In this document: positions 62,801 to 64,000 of the stretch, piece after piece | Layout of the letters: every line of letters starts with the position of its first letter | Numbering within the stretch: the stretch's first letter is position 1 | Origin: Chrysomallon squamiferum | Lineage: Eukaryota; Mollusca; Gastropoda; Neomphalida; Peltospiridae | NCBI GenBank assembly: GCA_012295275.1 | Contig: CM022667.1 | Span: 18,571,245 to 18,635,244, forward strand | DNA: 64,000 nt | Direction: 5' to 3' | Program-made: the position numbers and the translations under genes | Notes under the pieces: generated by a model | Told to the model about the DNA's origin: nothing | The model's input: the letters and a program-made list of their open reading frames with translations, nothing else | The model's database searches: none

Positions 62801-63838
62801 AGCCATGTTGTTTGTTTTTTTAAATTTAATTTAAATTTTCTAAATTGAATATATTAAAATCAAAAAAAAAAAATCTGTCAGTGTAACTGGCTTACAAATT
62901 TTTTATTTGTATAAGATTAGCTTTTTTTTTTTAATATTTAAAAAGTAAAAACTTACCTATTCACAGTAACTTGATATTACTGAGTATTTTTTTAACAGAT
63001 ATAATAACACCTATGACTAACTAATTCTATACATATTATTATTTGTGCGTACCAATCAACCACAATGTATAACCCGTTACAAACTTTTAAAACAAAAATT
63101 AAACATAATAATAAAATTTAAGTACATAAATTAGCTTGTTATTTGGCTTCAAACTGAACATAGCCAGTTATAAATATCTGTGATTACATGATAGGAGGTA
63201 TCTGAACAGCCGATAAGCCTGAAGAATTTATCAACAAAGTGCTGCTCAAACTTAGTAAAAGGCATCTGGTATTTCAGAGAAGTTAATATATCAAGAGTAA
63301 ACTATACTGAAACAATAGTATTCTTCAACATACCCTCTCCTACTGTTTGGCGGTTGATGGACAACAGAACCTGGATGATGTCTTGACATCACTAGTAATT
63401 GCTCCACTTTCTCTTCCACAAGCTTGGTTCGGCTCTGAATGTGATTCAGGCGGTGTTCAATTCCATCCAGACGTAAACATATTGCTTTGTTGATATTGAA
63501 CAGTATTTGCTGCATGGTGGGAAAAATTAAAATTAAAATGTACACACATATAAACACACATGAATAAATCAGATTTTTAAATTAATTTGTTCCTAATAAT
63601 AATCTGTATACCTACTCAGATAAGTGTAGTTTCAAAATATATAAATACATAAAAAAAAAAATTAAATATTTAAAGGACATTTTAATGGGTTTCTTCCAGG
63701 TGTATATTTAATTTAATATCCGAATTCAGCAGATTAATTTGAACACCAAAGACTGTCTTTACCATACCTTAATTGACTGATCCATTGATACTTCATCCAT
63801 ATCCAACTTTCTTTTTTTATGTACTGGGTCTCCAATGT
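59867..63838 (-). CDS. BANP: BANP/SMAR1-like BEN-domain transcription factor, C-terminal part (5' end off the right edge)
   Basis: Nuclear DNA-binding regulator; in vertebrates it binds CpG-containing motifs and matrix-attachment DNA. Ten coding exons: 63768-63838, 63334-63509, 62683-62729, 62452-62487, 62052-62141, 61862-61937, 61365-61528, 60986-61218, 60411-60560 and 59867-59986. They give 386 complete residues. In order: a basic KKRKL motif (possible nuclear signal), a coiled coil (AICLRLDGIEHRLNHIQSRT), PNVTLITLNTED, YPSGTWLGDENNPEMRVRAP, the BEN domain (NCRTPEKMALTMLDYLF, GKHGKKQLDPLMIYGIRC, RFGITENDWHRIKQNIDSKC), then a Gln-rich tail (EQISQLQQAHHIQIL). All match remembered BANP. The junction at 61365/61218 needs the acceptor before GCCATC; the next CAG would give an in-frame stop. 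The initiator exon is not visible in 63839-64000. Confidence 0.94.
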
Positions 63839-64000
63839 CTGACAAATAAAAGTAATTTTCAGGTCTTCAGTTGAAACATTTTACAGGATAGCTAACGTCT
63901 GATAATGGCTTTTGGAAATATTTGACTAGTAGTTTCCAGAATCAAAACACAGACACGTATGTAAAATATTAATTCTTTGACCATTTACTTGCAGCAATAT

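Noticed and set aside
63839-64000. Search for the BANP initiator exon
   Set aside because: No in-frame ATG-bearing exon with a matching donor phase is visible before the window ends.

Overview
This is a stretch of an AT-rich animal genome. It holds seven multi-exon protein-coding genes with canonical GT-AG introns, abundant simple repeats (TG, TTA, CTAT, compound CT/GT) and many decayed transposons. The genes, the vertebrate-like intron density and the transposon families (long-TIR elements, MULE, Tc1, Tigger/pogo, Gypsy, LINE) point to an invertebrate metazoan. I favour a lophotrochozoan such as a mollusc, but only weakly. There are no operons, no recognisable tRNA or rRNA genes, and no CRISPR array.

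Layout, left to right: (1) 158-9553, minus strand: the 5' six coding exons of LONP2, the peroxisomal Lon protease; the rest lies off the left edge. Two of its introns carry separate decayed DNA transposons with long inverted repeats (2410-4665 and 6237-8942). (2) 9776-12151, plus: an F-box/LRR gene orthologous to LRRC29 (FBXL9), head-to-head with LONP2 across a 222-bp shared promoter. (3) 14483-16073: two short pogo/Tigger-type non-autonomous elements. (4) 16477-30891, minus: complete IPO4 (importin-4), 29 coding exons, 1080 aa, with one apparent minor-spliceosome AT-AG intron. (5) 32822-37889, plus: complete NAPG (gamma-SNAP), 10 exons, 316 aa, with one apparent U12-type GT-AG intron. (6) 41891-52184, plus: a secreted/ER-luminal thioredoxin-fold protein with an unusual CMRC active site, an ERp29-type C-terminal domain and a HEEL retention tail. 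Two of its introns are transposon graveyards. (7) 53691-57198, minus: TEPP/SPMIP8, a sperm axoneme protein. (8) 59867-63838, minus: the 3' ten coding exons of BANP, a BEN-domain transcription factor whose 5' end lies off the right edge.

The genes are unrelated housekeeping or tissue genes: peroxisomal proteolysis, SCF ubiquitin ligase adaptor, nuclear import, SNARE recycling, ER folding, sperm microtubules and transcription. I reconstructed exon models by hand from reading frame, splice signals and remembered family sequences. Within each gene the chosen exons join without frameshift; total lengths are close to the remembered human lengths where I could compare (IPO4, NAPG). I found no clearly novel multi-gene system. 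The most notable signals are the two U12-type introns, the atypical PDI-like protein, the long-TIR transposons with recognisable but broken proteins, and several unexplained repeats.
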